Translations under genes and position numbers: made by a program
Shown here: in pieces, positions 32,319-43,481 of the stretch
Layout: each line of letters begins with the position of its first letter
How positions within the stretch are numbered: the stretch's first letter is position 1
The notes under the pieces: generated by a model
Told to the model about the DNA's origin: nothing
What the model saw: the letters and a program-made list of their open reading frames with translations, nothing else
Databases searched by the model: none
Assembly (NCBI RefSeq): GCF_004792415.1
Contig: NZ_CP038853.1
Coordinates: forward strand, 1,612,001-1,676,000
Direction: 5' to 3'
Origin: Pantoea vagans
GTDB taxonomy: Bacteria > Pseudomonadota > Gammaproteobacteria > Enterobacterales > Enterobacteriaceae
DNA length: 64,000 nt

Positions 32319-32726
32319 TTAGCGACTCAGACGACGCATACGTTCAGACGGGGTGATGATGTCAGTGATACGAACGCCATATTTGTCGTTCACAACCACT
32401 ACTTCACCCTGTGCAATCAGGTAACCGTTGATCAGGATATCCAGCGGCTCACCTGCCAGGCCGTCCAGTGCTACCACAGAACCCTGCGCCAGGCGCAGCA
32501 GCTCTTTGATGGTCATCTTGGTGCGGCCCAGTTCGACGGTGAGTTTCACCGGGATATCCATAATCAGATCGATATCCTGCAGCGATCCCGCAACGTTGCC
32601 GCTGTCGAATGACTTAAAGACGTCATCGGTCTGCGGCGCACTGCTGCTGCCGACCTGCTCGTTCATCGCTTCAGCCCACAGATCGTCCGCAGAGATATCG
32701 TCAGACGGTTTATTACTGTCAGTCAT
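32319..32726 (-). CDS. fliN: Flagellar motor switch protein FliN
   Basis: This 135-residue switch protein has an acidic N-terminal tail and a C-terminal SpoA domain: DIPVKLTVELGRTKMTIKEL, then PLDILINGYLIAQGEVVVVN and YGVRITDIITPSER. With FliM and FliG it forms the C-ring that sets rotation direction and aids export. Its start overlaps the fliM end by 8 bases. Confidence 0.97.
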   Translation of the reverse strand: MTDSNKPSDDISADDLWAEAMNEQVGSSSAPQTDDVFKSFDSGNVAGSLQDIDLIMDIPVKLTVELGRTKMTIKELLRLAQGSVVALDGLAGEPLDILINGYLIAQGEVVVVNDKYGVRITDIITPSERMRRLSR

Positions 32727-33726
32727 GGGGCTGTTCCTCGTTAAGCGAATTCAGAATCGGGTTAATCAGGTGTTCGACACGGAGCGCATATTGCCCATTC
32801 ATCGTGCCATATTGGCTGGTTAAGACCGGCACGCTATCGACGTGGGCGATAATGCGTTCCGGCTTCTCAATCGGCAGCACATCACCGGGTTTCAGCTGCA
32901 GAATCCGTGACAGACGCAGTGAGGTTTCGGCAAAGTGAGCAATCAGTTCCAGCTCAGAGTGCTGCACCTGTTTAACCAGGTTATCGCGCCAGTGGTTATC
33001 TTCCTGACGGGAGTTTTCGAGCGGTGGGTTCACCAGCAGCTCGCGCAGCGGTTCAATCATTGAAAACGGGATGCAGATATTAAACTCACCCACCAGGTTA
33101 CCAATCTCCACCTGGAACGGCGTGTTAACCACGATGTCGTTCGGTGAAGTGGTGATGTTGGTGAACTTCACCTGCATCTCTGAACGTACATACTCGACGT
33201 CCAGTGGATAAATAGCCTTCCATGCGTCGCTGTAACCATCCAGCGCCAGCTTCAGCATGCGGCGGATAACGCGCTGCTCGGTATGGGTAAACTCACGGCC
33301 TTCGACTTTCGTCGGAAAACGTCCGTCACCACCAAACAGGTTGTCGACGGCGATAAACACCAGGCTGGGTGAGAACACCACCAGCGCCGTGCCGCGCAGC
33401 GGTTTCAGGTGGATCAGATTCAGGTTGGTTGGCACCGGCAGATTGCGGGCAAACTCGTGATACGGCTGAATCTTAATCGCCCCGACGCTGATGTCCGGGC
33501 TACGGCGCAGCAGGTTAAACAGCGTCATACGGAAACTACGGGCAAAACGCTCGTTAATAATCTCCAGCGCCTGCAAACGCTCGCGCACCACGCGGCGCTG
33601 GGTATTCGGGTCGTAAGGACGAATATCGCCCTCCGGCCCGTTTTGTTTCTTTTCTTCTTCCGCGCTGCCACTGTCGCCGTTTAAAAGGGCGTCAATTTCA
33701 GCCTGGGAGAGAATGCTATCGCCCAT
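32719..33726 (-). CDS. fliM: Flagellar motor switch protein FliM
   Basis: This 335-residue protein opens MGDSILSQAEIDALLNG, the conserved CheY-P binding segment. The CheC-like middle domain and the C-terminal SpoA domain (LQLKPGDVLPIEKPERIIAH) that docks FliN follow. CheY-P binding here switches rotation. The gene overlaps fliN and follows fliL by 4 bases. Confidence 0.97.
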   Translation of the reverse strand: MGDSILSQAEIDALLNGDSGSAEEEKKQNGPEGDIRPYDPNTQRRVVRERLQALEIINERFARSFRMTLFNLLRRSPDISVGAIKIQPYHEFARNLPVPTNLNLIHLKPLRGTALVVFSPSLVFIAVDNLFGGDGRFPTKVEGREFTHTEQRVIRRMLKLALDGYSDAWKAIYPLDVEYVRSEMQVKFTNITTSPNDIVVNTPFQVEIGNLVGEFNICIPFSMIEPLRELLVNPPLENSRQEDNHWRDNLVKQVQHSELELIAHFAETSLRLSRILQLKPGDVLPIEKPERIIAHVDSVPVLTSQYGTMNGQYALRVEHLINPILNSLNEEQPHD

Positions 33727-33730
33727 TGAT

Positions 33731-34216
33731 TCACCTCAAAATGAAGGCAGTAAACAGCACGTCGTTTACGGCCTGCGGAGGTTGACCTTTTACCAGCGGA
33801 GGTGTCAGCGCCTGTTTAATTTGTTCAACAAGCGCCTGTTTTCCTTGCTCTGTCGCCAGCGCCGCAGCACTCTGACGCGAGAGCAGCAGCAGCAGACGGC
33901 TGCGCACCTCAGGCAGATAGTCATTCATCCGACTCCGGGACTCCTCATCGGCCAGACGCAGGGTAAAGCCTACGTAAAGCACGCGGTCAGGATCGTTGTC
34001 GGGATTGACCAGGTTAACCGTAAATGTATCAAGTGCAAAAAAGACCGGAGCGGGAGGCGGTTCAACTTTCGCCACCTCAGGCTTATCGCCCTCGTGTTTA
34101 TTCATCATTCGCCAGACTGCATAGCCTGCCACGCTGCAAGCGGCCAGCGTCAGAATGATCAACACTGGTATTAAGATTTTACGTTTGCTGCCTTTTGCTT
34201 TCGCGTTATCAGACAT
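33731..34216 (-). CDS. fliL: Flagellar basal-body protein FliL
   Basis: This 161-residue protein with one N-terminal membrane segment ([22 protein letters not shown]) has a periplasmic domain ending [10 protein letters not shown]. FliL surrounds or stabilises the stator units MotAB. A gap of 127 bases separates it from fliK, where a second promoter for fliLMNOPQR may lie, as in other enterics. Confidence 0.95.
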   Translation of the reverse strand: MSDNAKAKGSKRKILIPVLIILTLAACSVAGYAVWRMMNKHEGDKPEVAKVEPPPAPVFFALDTFTVNLVNPDNDPDRVLYVGFTLRLADEESRSRMNDYLPEVRSRLLLLLSRQSAAALATEQGKQALVEQIKQALTPPLVKGQPPQAVNDVLFTAFILR

Positions 34217-34343
34217 GGTGCAGTTACTTCCTGTGAATTATGGGCAAGCCTCTCGGCTCACGGGACAGATTATCCGCGTCTTAAGTCAAACCAATGGGTA
34301 GAAAAGACGCGGGTTTTACGCTTACCTTCAGCGTTTGCCGCTG

Positions 34344-35627
34344 TCAGGCGAAAGTGTCGACGGCGCTGTTGCCGCTAACGCGAGCCTGAAGGGCAGCGGG
34401 AACGGCGATCGGCGTAATGTCGGTGTCACTGTCCTGGGTGAGGGAGAAGCGGCCATGCTGTCCATCGCGGCGCGCCTCCTGTTGTTGCTGGAATTGCTGG
34501 CCCTGCGCGGAACTGTCACTGCTCACCTGACTCTCGCCCAGGTTGATTCCGCTCTCTGCCAGCGCGCTGCGCAGCTGCGGTATCGCGGCTTCCAGTGCCG
34601 ATCTGACGTGGCTATGGCTGGAAACCAGACTGATTTGTGCCTGGTCGTTATCCAGTTTCAGGCTGATCTGAATAGCGCCAAGGTCTTCCGGATGTAAACG
34701 CAACTCCGCGTTCTGCTGGCCGTTGCGGCTGAACATCACAATCTGCTGACTCAGCGCCTGCTGCCACTCGTCGCTGCCCAGCTGTGAATTCAGCATCGGG
34801 GTGGACGGGGTGCTGCTGGTCGCGGAGGCGGTCACCGGCGCGGGCAGGCTGCTGGCGCTGGCGAACGGTGTGGCGCTGATCGCGTTGTCGCTGGTGCTGG
34901 CTTTGATCGCACTCTGATCATCCTGCTTCACCATATTGCTCAGCGCCTGCTGGAAACTGCTGTCGAGCGTCAGGCCGCTGCTGGTCGCACTTTGCGCGGC
35001 AGGCTGATTCTGACTGGCGGTGCTGTTCACGGCAGGTGAGTTCAGTGCGGCACCTTTAGCGTCGTGCTTCTCATCTTTACCCGGCGCAGGGCTATCTGGT
35101 GCGTGGCTCTGCTGTGCGCTGTTCAGCAGTTGCGTCAGCGAGGTCTGACTTTTCCGGCCGGTGTCGGTCTGGGCAATCAGCTCACCTGCTTCACTGCTGA
35201 CCGGCGTCGAAGGCGTCGCTGTCGGCGTTACCGCACCCGGTAACATGGCGAACAGGGCCTGCACATTCTGCATGTCACTGGCGCTTAAGGGTGTGGCCTC
35301 CGGCTTGTCTTTATCATCGGCTGATTTTGTACCAGCTTTAATATTTTCCGGTTTAAACAGGGCGGTCAGTTCAGCAGGATTATCCAGCGCCGCCATTAGC
35401 GCATTCAGCGGCGCCTTTGGTCGGGCATCTTCGGCAGTTTCTGCTTTTACGTCAGCGGATTGCGCCGCTTTTCCCTGCTGTTTTGCCAGACCGATTAGCT
35501 GGTTTCCCAGCGTGGTCAGAAAGTCCTGCGGCAGGGCATCAGCGCCTGCTGCAAGGTCCGTCGCGCCTGATGGTTCCGCGCCGGTTTTAGCCGCCGCTTT
35601 TATGCCAATGTGTGGCAGCGTAATCAT
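34344..35627 (-). CDS. fliK: Flagellar hook-length control protein FliK
   Basis: This 427-residue protein has a long Ala/Ser/Thr-rich ruler region with low complexity and a C-terminal FliK domain: [20 protein letters not shown], then [19 protein letters not shown] and [20 protein letters not shown]. It is secreted during hook growth, measures hook length and switches export specificity by touching FlhB. The ruler is rich in TPxxT and SAT tracts, which vary fast between species. Its start overlaps the fliJ end by 4 bases. Confidence 0.95.
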   Translation of the reverse strand: MITLPHIGIKAAAKTGAEPSGATDLAAGADALPQDFLTTLGNQLIGLAKQQGKAAQSADVKAETAEDARPKAPLNALMAALDNPAELTALFKPENIKAGTKSADDKDKPEATPLSASDMQNVQALFAMLPGAVTPTATPSTPVSSEAGELIAQTDTGRKSQTSLTQLLNSAQQSHAPDSPAPGKDEKHDAKGAALNSPAVNSTASQNQPAAQSATSSGLTLDSSFQQALSNMVKQDDQSAIKASTSDNAISATPFASASSLPAPVTASATSSTPSTPMLNSQLGSDEWQQALSQQIVMFSRNGQQNAELRLHPEDLGAIQISLKLDNDQAQISLVSSHSHVRSALEAAIPQLRSALAESGINLGESQVSSDSSAQGQQFQQQQEARRDGQHGRFSLTQDSDTDITPIAVPAALQARVSGNSAVDTFA

Positions 35628-36067
35628 TCGCCTCTCCTCGATGCGGCCCGTTGGGCAAATTCGTCCATCCGTTTCTGATCGAGACGGTTTTCCTGTCGTA
35701 ATGCATTTTCCGCTGCCCGCGTTATCAGGGTCTGATAGGCGTTCAGCCGCTGCTGTTTGTCGCGCCAGTTGATCAGCGCCTGCTCCAGTCGCTGATTCCA
35801 GTTATTCAGCTGGTTGCGATGCTGCTCAATCGCTTTTTCCAGCGTCTGAATAAACTGGTGATAGTTCGTCCAGCGGGTGCTGGCGATGCCGGACGACATG
35901 TCATCGTTAAGTTTGTTGCGATACTCGTCCTGATAATCAAGCAGCATCGTCAGCTGCTCGTTAGCGGCGTGCTGGCCGCGGCGCATATCGCCTAAATAGA
36001 TGGCGGCACGTTCGAGATCCTGCTCCGCTAAGTCGCGCAGCGTATCAATGGCATTTGCAGTTTTCAT
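35624..36067 (-). CDS. fliJ: Flagellar export chaperone/stalk protein FliJ
   Basis: This 147-residue, all-helical coiled-coil protein ([19 protein letters not shown], then [20 protein letters not shown]) inserts into the FliI hexamer like the gamma subunit of ATP synthase and helps drive export. It lies 19 bases after fliI and overlaps fliK. Confidence 0.94.
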   Translation of the reverse strand: MKTANAIDTLRDLAEQDLERAAIYLGDMRRGQHAANEQLTMLLDYQDEYRNKLNDDMSSGIASTRWTNYHQFIQTLEKAIEQHRNQLNNWNQRLEQALINWRDKQQRLNAYQTLITRAAENALRQENRLDQKRMDEFAQRAASRRGE

Positions 36068-36086
36068 TGCCGTTACCTCGCGTTAA

Positions 36087-37457
36087 TTACTGTGACGAGC
36101 CAAACAGCGCATGCAAATGCAGGCTGGCGTCGTCATAATCGCTGCGCTCAAAGATGCCCTGTTGCAGGAAGGCTTCCATCTGCGGATAGAGCCTGATGGC
36201 TTTATCGAGCATCGGATCGCTGCCGGCGGCGTAGGCCCCGACGCTGACCAGATCGCGGTTACGCTGGAAGCTGGAGAGCAACTGCTTAAACTGGCGCACC
36301 TGCGCATAGTGGTTCTCATCGATCAGCGAGGTCATCGCACGGCTGATCGAGGCTTCGATATCAATAGCCGGATAGTGACCCGCTTCGCCAAGCCGGCGCG
36401 ACAGTACGATGTGACCGTCAAGGATGGCGCGCGCGGAGTCCGCAATCGGGTCCTGCTGATCGTCGCCTTCGGTCAGGACGGTATAAAAGGCTGTGATCGA
36501 GCCGCCGCCATCGATGCCGTTACCGGCACGCTCAACCAGCGCAGGCAGTTTGGCGAATACGGAAGGCGGGTAGCCTTTGGTCGCCGGTGGCTCACCAATC
36601 GCCAGCGCGATCTCACGCTGCGCCATGGCGTAGCGGGTCAGGGAATCCATAATCAGCAGCACATGCTTGCCGCGATCGCGAAAATCTTCAGCGATACGGG
36701 TGGCGTAAGCGGCACCCTGCATACGCAGTAGCGGCGACACATCCGCCGGGGCAGCAATGACCACCGAACGGGCGCGGCCTTCAGCACCCAGAATGTTTTC
36801 GATAAAATCTTTAACTTCGCGGCCACGTTCGCCAATCAGACCGACCACGATAACGTCCGCTTTGGTGTAGCGCGCCATCATGCCGAGCAGCACGCTTTTC
36901 CCCACGCCTGAACCGGCAAACAGACCCATACGCTGCCCGCGACCGACCGTCAGCAGGGCATTAATGGCACGCACGCCGGTATCCAGCACGTCGGTAATCG
37001 GCGTACGCTGCAGCGGGTTAAACGGCGGGGTGATCAGCGGTGCGCGATAGCCGGTATCCGGCGACGGCAGGCCGTCCAGCGGTCGGCCGCTACCGTCGAG
37101 CACGCGGCCCAGCAGTTCCGGCCCCAGCATCAGCTGTTTGCCCGCCTGCGGGTTGTCGCCATTCTGACGCGCATAAACCCGCGCACCCGGTAAAATGCCG
37201 TCCACTTCTTCCAGTGGCATCATCAGCAGTTTCTGTCCGTTGAATCCCACCACTTCACTTTCGATTTCGCTGATGGTTTTGCCATCGTTGCGTTCGATGA
37301 TGCAGGTCGCACCCAGCGGCAGCTGTAAACCGGTTGCTTCCAGCACCAGGCCGGTCGCGCGGGTCAGGCGGCCATAGCGGCGCACCGGCTGCACCTGGGT
37401 GATGCGTTTTTCAAAGGCGTCGAGCGAGCCCAGCCAGCGGTTCAGACGGGTAGTCAT
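36087..37457 (-). CDS. fliI: Flagellum-specific ATPase FliI
   Basis: This 456-residue ATPase has Walker A AGSGVGKS at 181-188, [17 protein letters not shown] and Walker [19 protein letters not shown]. It forms the hexameric export ATPase related to F1 beta. [20 protein letters not shown] is also typical. The start overlaps the last base of the fliH stop codon. Confidence 0.97.
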   Translation of the reverse strand: MTTRLNRWLGSLDAFEKRITQVQPVRRYGRLTRATGLVLEATGLQLPLGATCIIERNDGKTISEIESEVVGFNGQKLLMMPLEEVDGILPGARVYARQNGDNPQAGKQLMLGPELLGRVLDGSGRPLDGLPSPDTGYRAPLITPPFNPLQRTPITDVLDTGVRAINALLTVGRGQRMGLFAGSGVGKSVLLGMMARYTKADVIVVGLIGERGREVKDFIENILGAEGRARSVVIAAPADVSPLLRMQGAAYATRIAEDFRDRGKHVLLIMDSLTRYAMAQREIALAIGEPPATKGYPPSVFAKLPALVERAGNGIDGGGSITAFYTVLTEGDDQQDPIADSARAILDGHIVLSRRLGEAGHYPAIDIEASISRAMTSLIDENHYAQVRQFKQLLSSFQRNRDLVSVGAYAAGSDPMLDKAIRLYPQMEAFLQQGIFERSDYDDASLHLHALFGSSQ

Positions 37458-38149
37458 CAGATTTCTCCCGGCGCGGCAAGGCGGCAGAGTTCCTGCCAGC
37501 GCGTTGCGACGCTGGCATCCAGATCGCCATCTTCAGCGCTGAGTTTGCAGCCGCCAGGGTGCAGGGTGCTGTCTGCGATCAGCCGCCAGCCGTGCAGATC
37601 CAGCGTCGGACCTAAAGTCTGCTCAATACGCTGTAAGTCGTCCGGGTGAACACGCAGCTGCGGTTTGCCGCTGAACATCGGTTCCTGCTGCAGCAGACCC
37701 TGAATCTGGCGCAGCAGGGCGGTGCCATCCACCGTGGTGGCCTGACCAATCACCGAGCGAGCCGCTTCCAGCGCCAGCTGCATCAGACGGGCAGCAATCA
37801 CGCTGTCCAGTGACTCCAGCGTGTTCTGGAACTCCGTTACCAGCTGCTGCATCCGCGCCTGAAGCGGCGCCTGCTGCTGCTGGGCATCGGCCAGCCCCTG
37901 CTGAAAACCGGCGTCGTAGCCCGCTTTCTGACCTTCGGTCATACCCTGCTGATAGCCTTCATTGTAACCCTGGCCCTGCGCCTCTTTGCGCATCTGCTGC
38001 TGCAGACGTTCGAGCTGCTGTTGCTGCTCATCCACGCCGTCTTCAGCTTCGTAAATTTCTGGCTGCAGCTCCGGTTCAGGCTCGTCAAAACGGCCTAAAT
38101 CAGTGGGCTGCCACAGCTGCCAGGGACGGGCAGAAAATGCATCAGACAT
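37457..38149 (-). CDS. fliH: Flagellar assembly protein FliH
   Basis: This 230-residue regulator of FliI has a GxxxG-rich heptad segment: [16 protein letters not shown], then [15 protein letters not shown], a FliH hallmark. A Gln-rich coiled coil ([13 protein letters not shown]) precedes it and an ATP-synthase-delta-like C-terminal domain follows. The ATG at 38149 ([13 protein letters not shown]) matches the family; the gene overlaps fliG by 8 bases. Confidence 0.95.
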   Translation of the reverse strand: MSDAFSARPWQLWQPTDLGRFDEPEPELQPEIYEAEDGVDEQQQQLERLQQQMRKEAQGQGYNEGYQQGMTEGQKAGYDAGFQQGLADAQQQQAPLQARMQQLVTEFQNTLESLDSVIAARLMQLALEAARSVIGQATTVDGTALLRQIQGLLQQEPMFSGKPQLRVHPDDLQRIEQTLGPTLDLHGWRLIADSTLHPGGCKLSAEDGDLDASVATRWQELCRLAAPGEI

Positions 38150-39134
38150 AAGTTTCCTCGCCACCACCAATCACCATCTCGCCCGATTCGGCCAGGCGAC
38201 GTACCACCAGCAGGATCGCTTTCTGTTCGTTCTCCACTGCGGACATACGTACAGGACCCCGGTTGGCCAGATCGTCGCGCAGGATGTCGGCCGCACGGGC
38301 TGACATGTTCTTGAGGAACTTCTCGCGCAGAGGCTGTTCGGAACCTTTCAGTGCAACCAGCAGCTGCTCGGACTCCACTTCCTGCAACAGGCGCTGGATG
38401 CTGCGGTCGTCCACTTCCACCAGGTTTTCGAACAGGAACATCTCGTCGATAATTTTCTGCGCCAGTTCGCCATCGAAGTCGCGGACCGCTTCGATAACGG
38501 CCTCTTCCTGCTGCGTTTTCATCAGGTTGATGATCTCGGCTGCGGTTCTCACGCCGCCCATCTTCGCGCGCTTGAGGTTGGTGCCATCCAGCAGGCCATT
38601 CAGCACTTCGGTCAGCTCGGCCAGCGCGGCTGGCTGCACACCACCAAAGGTGGCGATACGCAGCATCACATCGTGACGCAGACGTTCGTCGAACAGCGCC
38701 ACAATATCGGCGGCCTGGCCACGCTTGAGGTGGACCAGGATGGTGGCGATGATCTGTGGATGCTCGTCGCGGATAAGGTCGGCGGCCGCCTGCGGCTCCA
38801 TAAAGTTGAGCGTTTCCATCCCGCTGGTGGTTTCGCGCGTTTCGAGAATGTCCTCCAGCAGGCTGGAGGCACGCTCTTCGCCCAGCGCCCGGGTCAGGAC
38901 CGAACGCAGGTATTCGTTGGAGTTCAGGCTCAATGCAGCGAACTGCTCAGCATCGGTTTCGAACTCACGCAATATTTCAGTCAGCTGCTTGTGTGACACC
39001 TGACGCATGTTGGCCATCGCCGCGCTGAGGTGTTGTACTTCGCGCTGGTTCAGGTGTTTGAAAACTTCCGCAGCGCGCTCTTCGCCGATGGTCATCATCA
39101 GGATGGCGCTTTTTTCGGTTCCGGTCAGACTCAT
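38142..39134 (-). CDS. fliG: Flagellar motor switch protein FliG
   Basis: This 330-residue three-domain switch protein has an N-terminal part that binds FliF ([20 protein letters not shown]), a central [20 protein letters not shown], and a C-terminal charged torque helix ([20 protein letters not shown]). FliG contacts the MotA stator to generate torque. It overlaps the fliF stop by 4 bases. Confidence 0.97.
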   Translation of the reverse strand: MSLTGTEKSAILMMTIGEERAAEVFKHLNQREVQHLSAAMANMRQVSHKQLTEILREFETDAEQFAALSLNSNEYLRSVLTRALGEERASSLLEDILETRETTSGMETLNFMEPQAAADLIRDEHPQIIATILVHLKRGQAADIVALFDERLRHDVMLRIATFGGVQPAALAELTEVLNGLLDGTNLKRAKMGGVRTAAEIINLMKTQQEEAVIEAVRDFDGELAQKIIDEMFLFENLVEVDDRSIQRLLQEVESEQLLVALKGSEQPLREKFLKNMSARAADILRDDLANRGPVRMSAVENEQKAILLVVRRLAESGEMVIGGGEETYV

Positions 39135-40858
39135 AGCTCTTTACTCATCCATTCGCGAATCACCAGCGCAACAACGCGCGGATCGTTTTCTGACATGTCG
39201 CGGATGCGTTGACTCATCACTTCTGCGCTCATGCGGTTGTTAGACTTACGTTCCTGATCCAGCTCATCTTTACTGAGCTGCACATTAAAGGCTTCTTCTT
39301 CTGGCTGTTGTGCAGCGGCGCGGGCAGCAACGGCTTCGGCAGCGGCTTTCTCGGCGGCCTGCTTACGAACCAGGTGCGGACGAACCAGTTTGCGGTAGAG
39401 GATAAAGGCTACCAGGGCAATCATCAGCCACTTACCGGCGTTCATCAGCTGATCAAAGAAGGACTGCTGTTGCCAGAAGGGCAGATCGGCGGTCACTGCT
39501 TCAGTGGTGTTGAACTGCGAGTTCACCACGTTGACGCTGTCGCCACGCGTCTGGGAGTAACCCATCGCTTCGCGGGTCAGGTCTTCAATCTGCTTCAGCT
39601 GCTGCTCGTTCAGCGCAACCGCTTTGCCTTTATCATCTGCACGGAAGTTCACGACGACCGCAACCGACAGACGCTGTACGTCGCCAACGTTAACTTTGGT
39701 ATGACGAATGGTGCGATCCAGCTCGTAGTTCACCGTGTCATCGCGACGCGAGTTGGTTGGTGATGAGCTCGCTGCTGCTGTGCTGGTGGTCTGGCTGGCG
39801 TTGTTCGCCGCATTGTTCTGACCATTGGCATTCTGACCATTGGCCGCATTGTTGTTTGGCGTCGTGACCGGCGCGGTGTTGGCTGGCGCAGGCTGGTTAG
39901 AGAGCGCGCCTGGCACGCCACCCGGATAAGGGCTGCCCGACTGGTCACTAGTGCTGGTCTGACGTGAACGGATCGCCGTGTTCGACGGGTTAGCGTTAGG
40001 CTGATATTTCTCGTCGGTCTGCTCGGCGGTGTCGAAGTTAATCTGCGCGGTAACCTGCGCATGCACATTGCCCTGGCCGAGAATCGGATTCAGGATTGCT
40101 TCGATACGTTGCTGGTAGCGTGCTTCAACTTCAGAAGAGTACTTCAGCTGCGCGTCATTCAGATCGCGACCGGCGTTATCAGAACGGGTCAGCAGGCGAC
40201 CGGTCTGATCGACCACGGTGACGTTGCCCGGCGGTAAACCGGCGACGCTGCTTGAAACCATGTGGGCGATGGCCTGAATCTGGCCTTCATCCAGCGCGCG
40301 GCCAGGCTGCAGGGTTAAGGTGACAGAGGCGGATGGCGCTTTCTGCTCACGCACAAATAAAGTTGGTTTTGGCATCGCCAGATGAACGCGGGCGCTTTTC
40401 ACCGGACCCAGTGATTCGATGGTGCGGGCCAGTTCGCCTTCCAGCGCGCGCTGGTAGTTAACCTGCTCGCTGAACTGGCTGATACCGAACTTCTCTTTAT
40501 CCAGCAGCTCAAAGCCCACCGAGCCGCCTTTTGGCAGACCCTGCTGAGCCAGACGCAGACGCAGCTCATGCACGTTCGCTTCCGGCACCATCAGTGCGCC
40601 GCCGTTTTCGGCAAAGCGGTAGGGGATGTTCATCTGCGTCAGCTGGGTGACGATGGCGCCGCCATCTTCATCAGTGAGGTTGTTATAAAGGACGCTATAG
40701 CTGGGCTGCTTCGCCCACAGCACCATCGCGATCACGATCGCCACCACGGCAGCCGCCGCGACGATTAAAGGAATACGCGGATTTGCGCGCAGGCGAGCGA
40801 GCAGGTCACCGAAGCCTTTCTTTTCTTGTTCTGTTGTGGCGGCTGTGCTCGCATTCAT
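39131..40858 (-). CDS. fliF: Flagellar MS-ring protein FliF
   Basis: This 575-residue inner-membrane ring protein has a membrane helix near 30-48 ([19 protein letters not shown]) and ring-building motifs ([20 protein letters not shown] and [19 protein letters not shown]). A disordered Asn/Ala/Thr-rich linker (repeated NGQN) follows, then a second membrane helix near 455-475 and a C-terminal FliG-binding tail. It heads the minus-strand operon fliF-fliJ and onward, divergent from fliE. Confidence 0.96.
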   Translation of the reverse strand: MNASTAATTEQEKKGFGDLLARLRANPRIPLIVAAAAVVAIVIAMVLWAKQPSYSVLYNNLTDEDGGAIVTQLTQMNIPYRFAENGGALMVPEANVHELRLRLAQQGLPKGGSVGFELLDKEKFGISQFSEQVNYQRALEGELARTIESLGPVKSARVHLAMPKPTLFVREQKAPSASVTLTLQPGRALDEGQIQAIAHMVSSSVAGLPPGNVTVVDQTGRLLTRSDNAGRDLNDAQLKYSSEVEARYQQRIEAILNPILGQGNVHAQVTAQINFDTAEQTDEKYQPNANPSNTAIRSRQTSTSDQSGSPYPGGVPGALSNQPAPANTAPVTTPNNNAANGQNANGQNNAANNASQTTSTAAASSSPTNSRRDDTVNYELDRTIRHTKVNVGDVQRLSVAVVVNFRADDKGKAVALNEQQLKQIEDLTREAMGYSQTRGDSVNVVNSQFNTTEAVTADLPFWQQQSFFDQLMNAGKWLMIALVAFILYRKLVRPHLVRKQAAEKAAAEAVAARAAAQQPEEEAFNVQLSKDELDQERKSNNRMSAEVMSQRIRDMSENDPRVVALVIREWMSKEL

Positions 40859-41090
40859 GACCGATTCCTGCCTGACGTAATTGACCGGGTAAGTTGAGAT
40901 GGCAAAACAGACTCCCTGACCTGCGTAGATAAAATTTCCACTTCAATGCCAGGCATTATTAGGTGATAAGCAAAATTCGATGGCTGGATAAGGTAGGGTT
41001 TTTGCTGTCATTTAGCGGCTTTGTCTCATTGACAACGTGCTAACTTTTCCTCACATCAAAAATGTCATCCTCTTTAATAAGGTATCGTTC
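40859..41090. promoter_or_regulatory. Divergent fliF / fliE promoter region
   Basis: These 232 bases separate the minus-strand fliF operon from + strand fliE. This is where FlhDC-activated class II promoters lie in E. coli and Salmonella. No sigma-28 consensus was found in either direction; AT-rich stretches are present near 40965-41060. The FlhDC box itself is too degenerate to place by eye. Confidence 0.5.
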
Positions 41091-41402
41091 ATGTCCATTC
41101 AGGCAATTGACGGCGTACTGCAGCAGCTTCAGGCGACCTCACTGCAGGCCAGTAACCGCAGCAGTGAAGCCACTAATCAGATCGATTTCGGCGCAACCAT
41201 GAAAGCGGCGCTGGATAAGATCAGCGAAACGCAGACCACAGCACGCACCCAGGCGCAGGATTTCGAGATGGGGAAACCCGGCATCGCGCTGAATGACGTG
41301 ATGGTCGATCTGCAGAAATCATCCATCTCCATGCAGATGGGGATTCAGGTCAGGAACAAGCTGGTGTCGGCGTATAGCGAAATTATGAATATGCAGGTTT
41401 AG
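41091..41402 (+). CDS. fliE: Flagellar hook-basal body protein FliE
   Basis: This 103-residue rod adaptor links the MS ring to the rod and is needed for export of other rod proteins. [18 protein letters not shown] at the start and [20 protein letters not shown] near the end are typical. The ATG at 41091 is preceded by AAGG at about 8 bases; the frame extends upstream without a better site. It is transcribed alone, divergent from fliF. Confidence 0.96.
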   Translation: MSIQAIDGVLQQLQATSLQASNRSSEATNQIDFGATMKAALDKISETQTTARTQAQDFEMGKPGIALNDVMVDLQKSSISMQMGIQVRNKLVSAYSEIMNMQV

Positions 41403-41615
41403 TTGAACTGATTTCGCGGCTCAATGAGCACCTGTCTGGTGGCGGATGAGGGATGACAGCAATAATGCCGATTTCTTTGCTGAGTCTATGAGCCTGCAGT
41501 AGCAATCATGCAGGCCTCATTGTCTATACTGCCTCTTATCAGGAGCCGTGCAGCAGTGACCTCACTTTTTGGCACAGGCGATATCTCATCATCCATCAAC
41601 AGGATAGACAGCCCG

Positions 41616-41957
41616 ATGCTAAAAAAACTTATTCTGATAACGTCATTAATCGGTTTATCAGCCCCAGCTTTTGCCGCCACACAGTGCGGGCCGTTTAACC
41701 TTCAAACCGATAAGAGTGGCTGGTTCTCAGTCAACGGGGAACGCGCGAAGACCCAGAAGGTCACGTTTTCAAAAGAGAAGGGCGATTACGACAACGCCAC
41801 GATAAAGTTGCTGGTTAAAAACAGCAAAGCGCCGGGAATGGTAGACATGGAGCTGACGAATCTTGAGGGCAAAGGAATGTTAAGGGCGCAAATCGTCCGC
41901 ACCAGTCAGAGTCAGATCCGCATACGGGGACTCTATGATTGCGAACCGGCAAAATAG
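41616..41957 (+). CDS. Small secreted periplasmic protein, unknown function
   Basis: This 113-residue protein has a clear signal peptide (MLKKLILITSLIGLSAPAFA, cleavage after AFA) and a mature part with two cysteines (CGPFNL near the start and LYDCEPAK at the end) that could form a disulfide. The middle is predicted beta-strand. A longer frame begins at 41508, but the signal peptide fixes the ATG at 41616. The Shine-Dalgarno is weak and distant. I do not recognise the family. It lies in the variable block between fliE and fliT. Confidence 0.7.
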   Translation: MLKKLILITSLIGLSAPAFAATQCGPFNLQTDKSGWFSVNGERAKTQKVTFSKEKGDYDNATIKLLVKNSKAPGMVDMELTNLEGKGMLRAQIVRTSQSQIRIRGLYDCEPAK

Positions 41958-41986
41958 ACTGACCAGCAACCAGCATGGTGATGCCG

Positions 41987-42343
41987 CTAACGCATGGTTT
42001 TGCAGTTAGTCATCATCGCTGAAACCAGAGCGCTGATATCCGGCGCTTTTGGATCGTAGTAAAACGTCGCACTGGTCTGATGATGGCTGAACTTCGCAAT
42101 TTCAATCCAGGCGACGGTTTCATTATCCTTTTCGAGGTTATATCGCTTCGTGCCATCTGGCAGCGGATCATCCTGCTCCAGATAAGCCCGCTGATTCTGT
42201 GCCATTTCGTTAAGGCAGGATTCAACCTGATAAGGATGACCGTCGAACCAGGCGGTCTTCGTTTCCGGGTGCAATCCAACCCGACCCATATCCACGCATC
42301 CGCTCAGCAGGCTTACGCTCAGAGCAATTATTAATCTATTCAT
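41987..42343 (-). CDS. Small lipoprotein, unknown function
   Basis: This 118-residue protein has a lipoprotein signal: RLIIALSVSLLSGC with the lipobox cysteine at about residue 16, followed by Asp at +2 of the mature protein (CVDM), which by the enteric rule favours inner-membrane retention. The mature part contains WFDGHPYQVESCLNEM and a C-terminal MMTNCKTMR, so two further cysteines may pair. The gene is convergent with the preceding secreted-protein gene. The family is not recognised. Confidence 0.72.
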   Translation of the reverse strand: MNRLIIALSVSLLSGCVDMGRVGLHPETKTAWFDGHPYQVESCLNEMAQNQRAYLEQDDPLPDGTKRYNLEKDNETVAWIEIAKFSHHQTSATFYYDPKAPDISALVSAMMTNCKTMR

Positions 42344-42407
42344 GGCATCCACTCTCGTTTAGCAATCACTATGATTTTCTGGGCTAATATAATACAAGCT
42401 GTTTAGC

Positions 42408-43481
42408 TTATTTCACTGAAATAGCTCTTATTTTATCTCTTAACTTTCTGATGTTATCATCAATCAATGAGATGCAGAGTAAAGACATTAAAATCGCAAT
42501 AATATAACCAATAACGAAAATCTCCCAACTACGGGCAGGTTTATCAAATCCTATAATGTACCATGCTATATAACCCCCAAAATACTGGCATAAGAACACA
42601 GGGTAAGAGAGATCACCCAGCAGTCTGGCTATTTTTCCAGGTAAGTTACCAGGATTTAAATTAAATGTAAGCATAACTATAAACATCGATAATATGTTGT
42701 TTGTATAATAAAATAAGGGGTGCCAGCCATTGGTTTGATTAATATTGAAAAGGTGCCAGTTAACGAAGAAAATAGCTATTGATAAAATCACTACCTGCCA
42801 TTGGTATTTTACTAATGAAAGCGATGATTGCTTCATTTTTTCACAAATAAAATATCCAGATGCACCAAGACTGAACGGCAAAACTGCTGCAATAAAGGGA
42901 AAATAGGCCATAGCAGAACTGCCGGTATGACGAAACACATAAAAATGATATGCAATCGAAGCAATCAGCGCGAGACAGGTGAGTATGTAATTTCTGGCAA
43001 TGAACAACCATAAAAGGAAATAACACACCAACTCGACGGCGACAGACCAGCTTGATGTTATTATTCTGAACCTGTATAAATCAACATATAAAGGATAGTT
43101 ATCAGTAAAGGCACCAAATGTACTGGGTACCGCATTATCAGATAGAAAAGCCCAAGGAAATATAAAAGCATTCCCTGACCAGTCTAACGGCAATAAGTGT
43201 TGAGACCAGGAAGGATGAAAGTTGCTGGTATTCGGCATGAAGTGAAAAATAAGCAACCCAACAGCGATGAAAAAATAATAAGTTGGATAAAGTCGCAGGA
43301 ATCTATTAACTGAGAAGCTTAATGCATTGAATTTATAAGTTCTGTTCAGTATTAAGGTAATGAGAAATCCGCTAATAACGTAAAAGAAATTTACTGCGAA
43401 TTGTCCAAGGAATGGCAGCTTGCCGGTAAGGTGAAATGCGACCACGCAGCTTGCCAGCAAAAACCTGATTATCCCTAACAT
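42408..43481 (-). CDS. Acyltransferase family 3 membrane protein (O-acetyltransferase type)
   Basis: This 357-residue protein has about ten membrane segments and the acyltransferase-3 N-terminus: GIIRFLLASCVVAFHLTGKL with the conserved His, then FFYVISGFLITLIL and NRFLRLYPTYYFF. Such enzymes transfer acetyl or succinyl groups to surface polysaccharides. The gene is markedly AT-rich compared with the flagellar genes around it, suggesting recent acquisition. The start at 43481 is chosen by protein similarity; GGAG lies about 11 bases upstream. A frame extension to 43535 is unlikely. The substrate (O antigen, exopolysaccharide or other) is unknown. Confidence 0.85.
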   Translation of the reverse strand: MLGIIRFLLASCVVAFHLTGKLPFLGQFAVNFFYVISGFLITLILNRTYKFNALSFSVNRFLRLYPTYYFFIAVGLLIFHFMPNTSNFHPSWSQHLLPLDWSGNAFIFPWAFLSDNAVPSTFGAFTDNYPLYVDLYRFRIITSSWSVAVELVCYFLLWLFIARNYILTCLALIASIAYHFYVFRHTGSSAMAYFPFIAAVLPFSLGASGYFICEKMKQSSLSLVKYQWQVVILSIAIFFVNWHLFNINQTNGWHPLFYYTNNILSMFIVMLTFNLNPGNLPGKIARLLGDLSYPVFLCQYFGGYIAWYIIGFDKPARSWEIFVIGYIIAILMSLLCISLIDDNIRKLRDKIRAISVK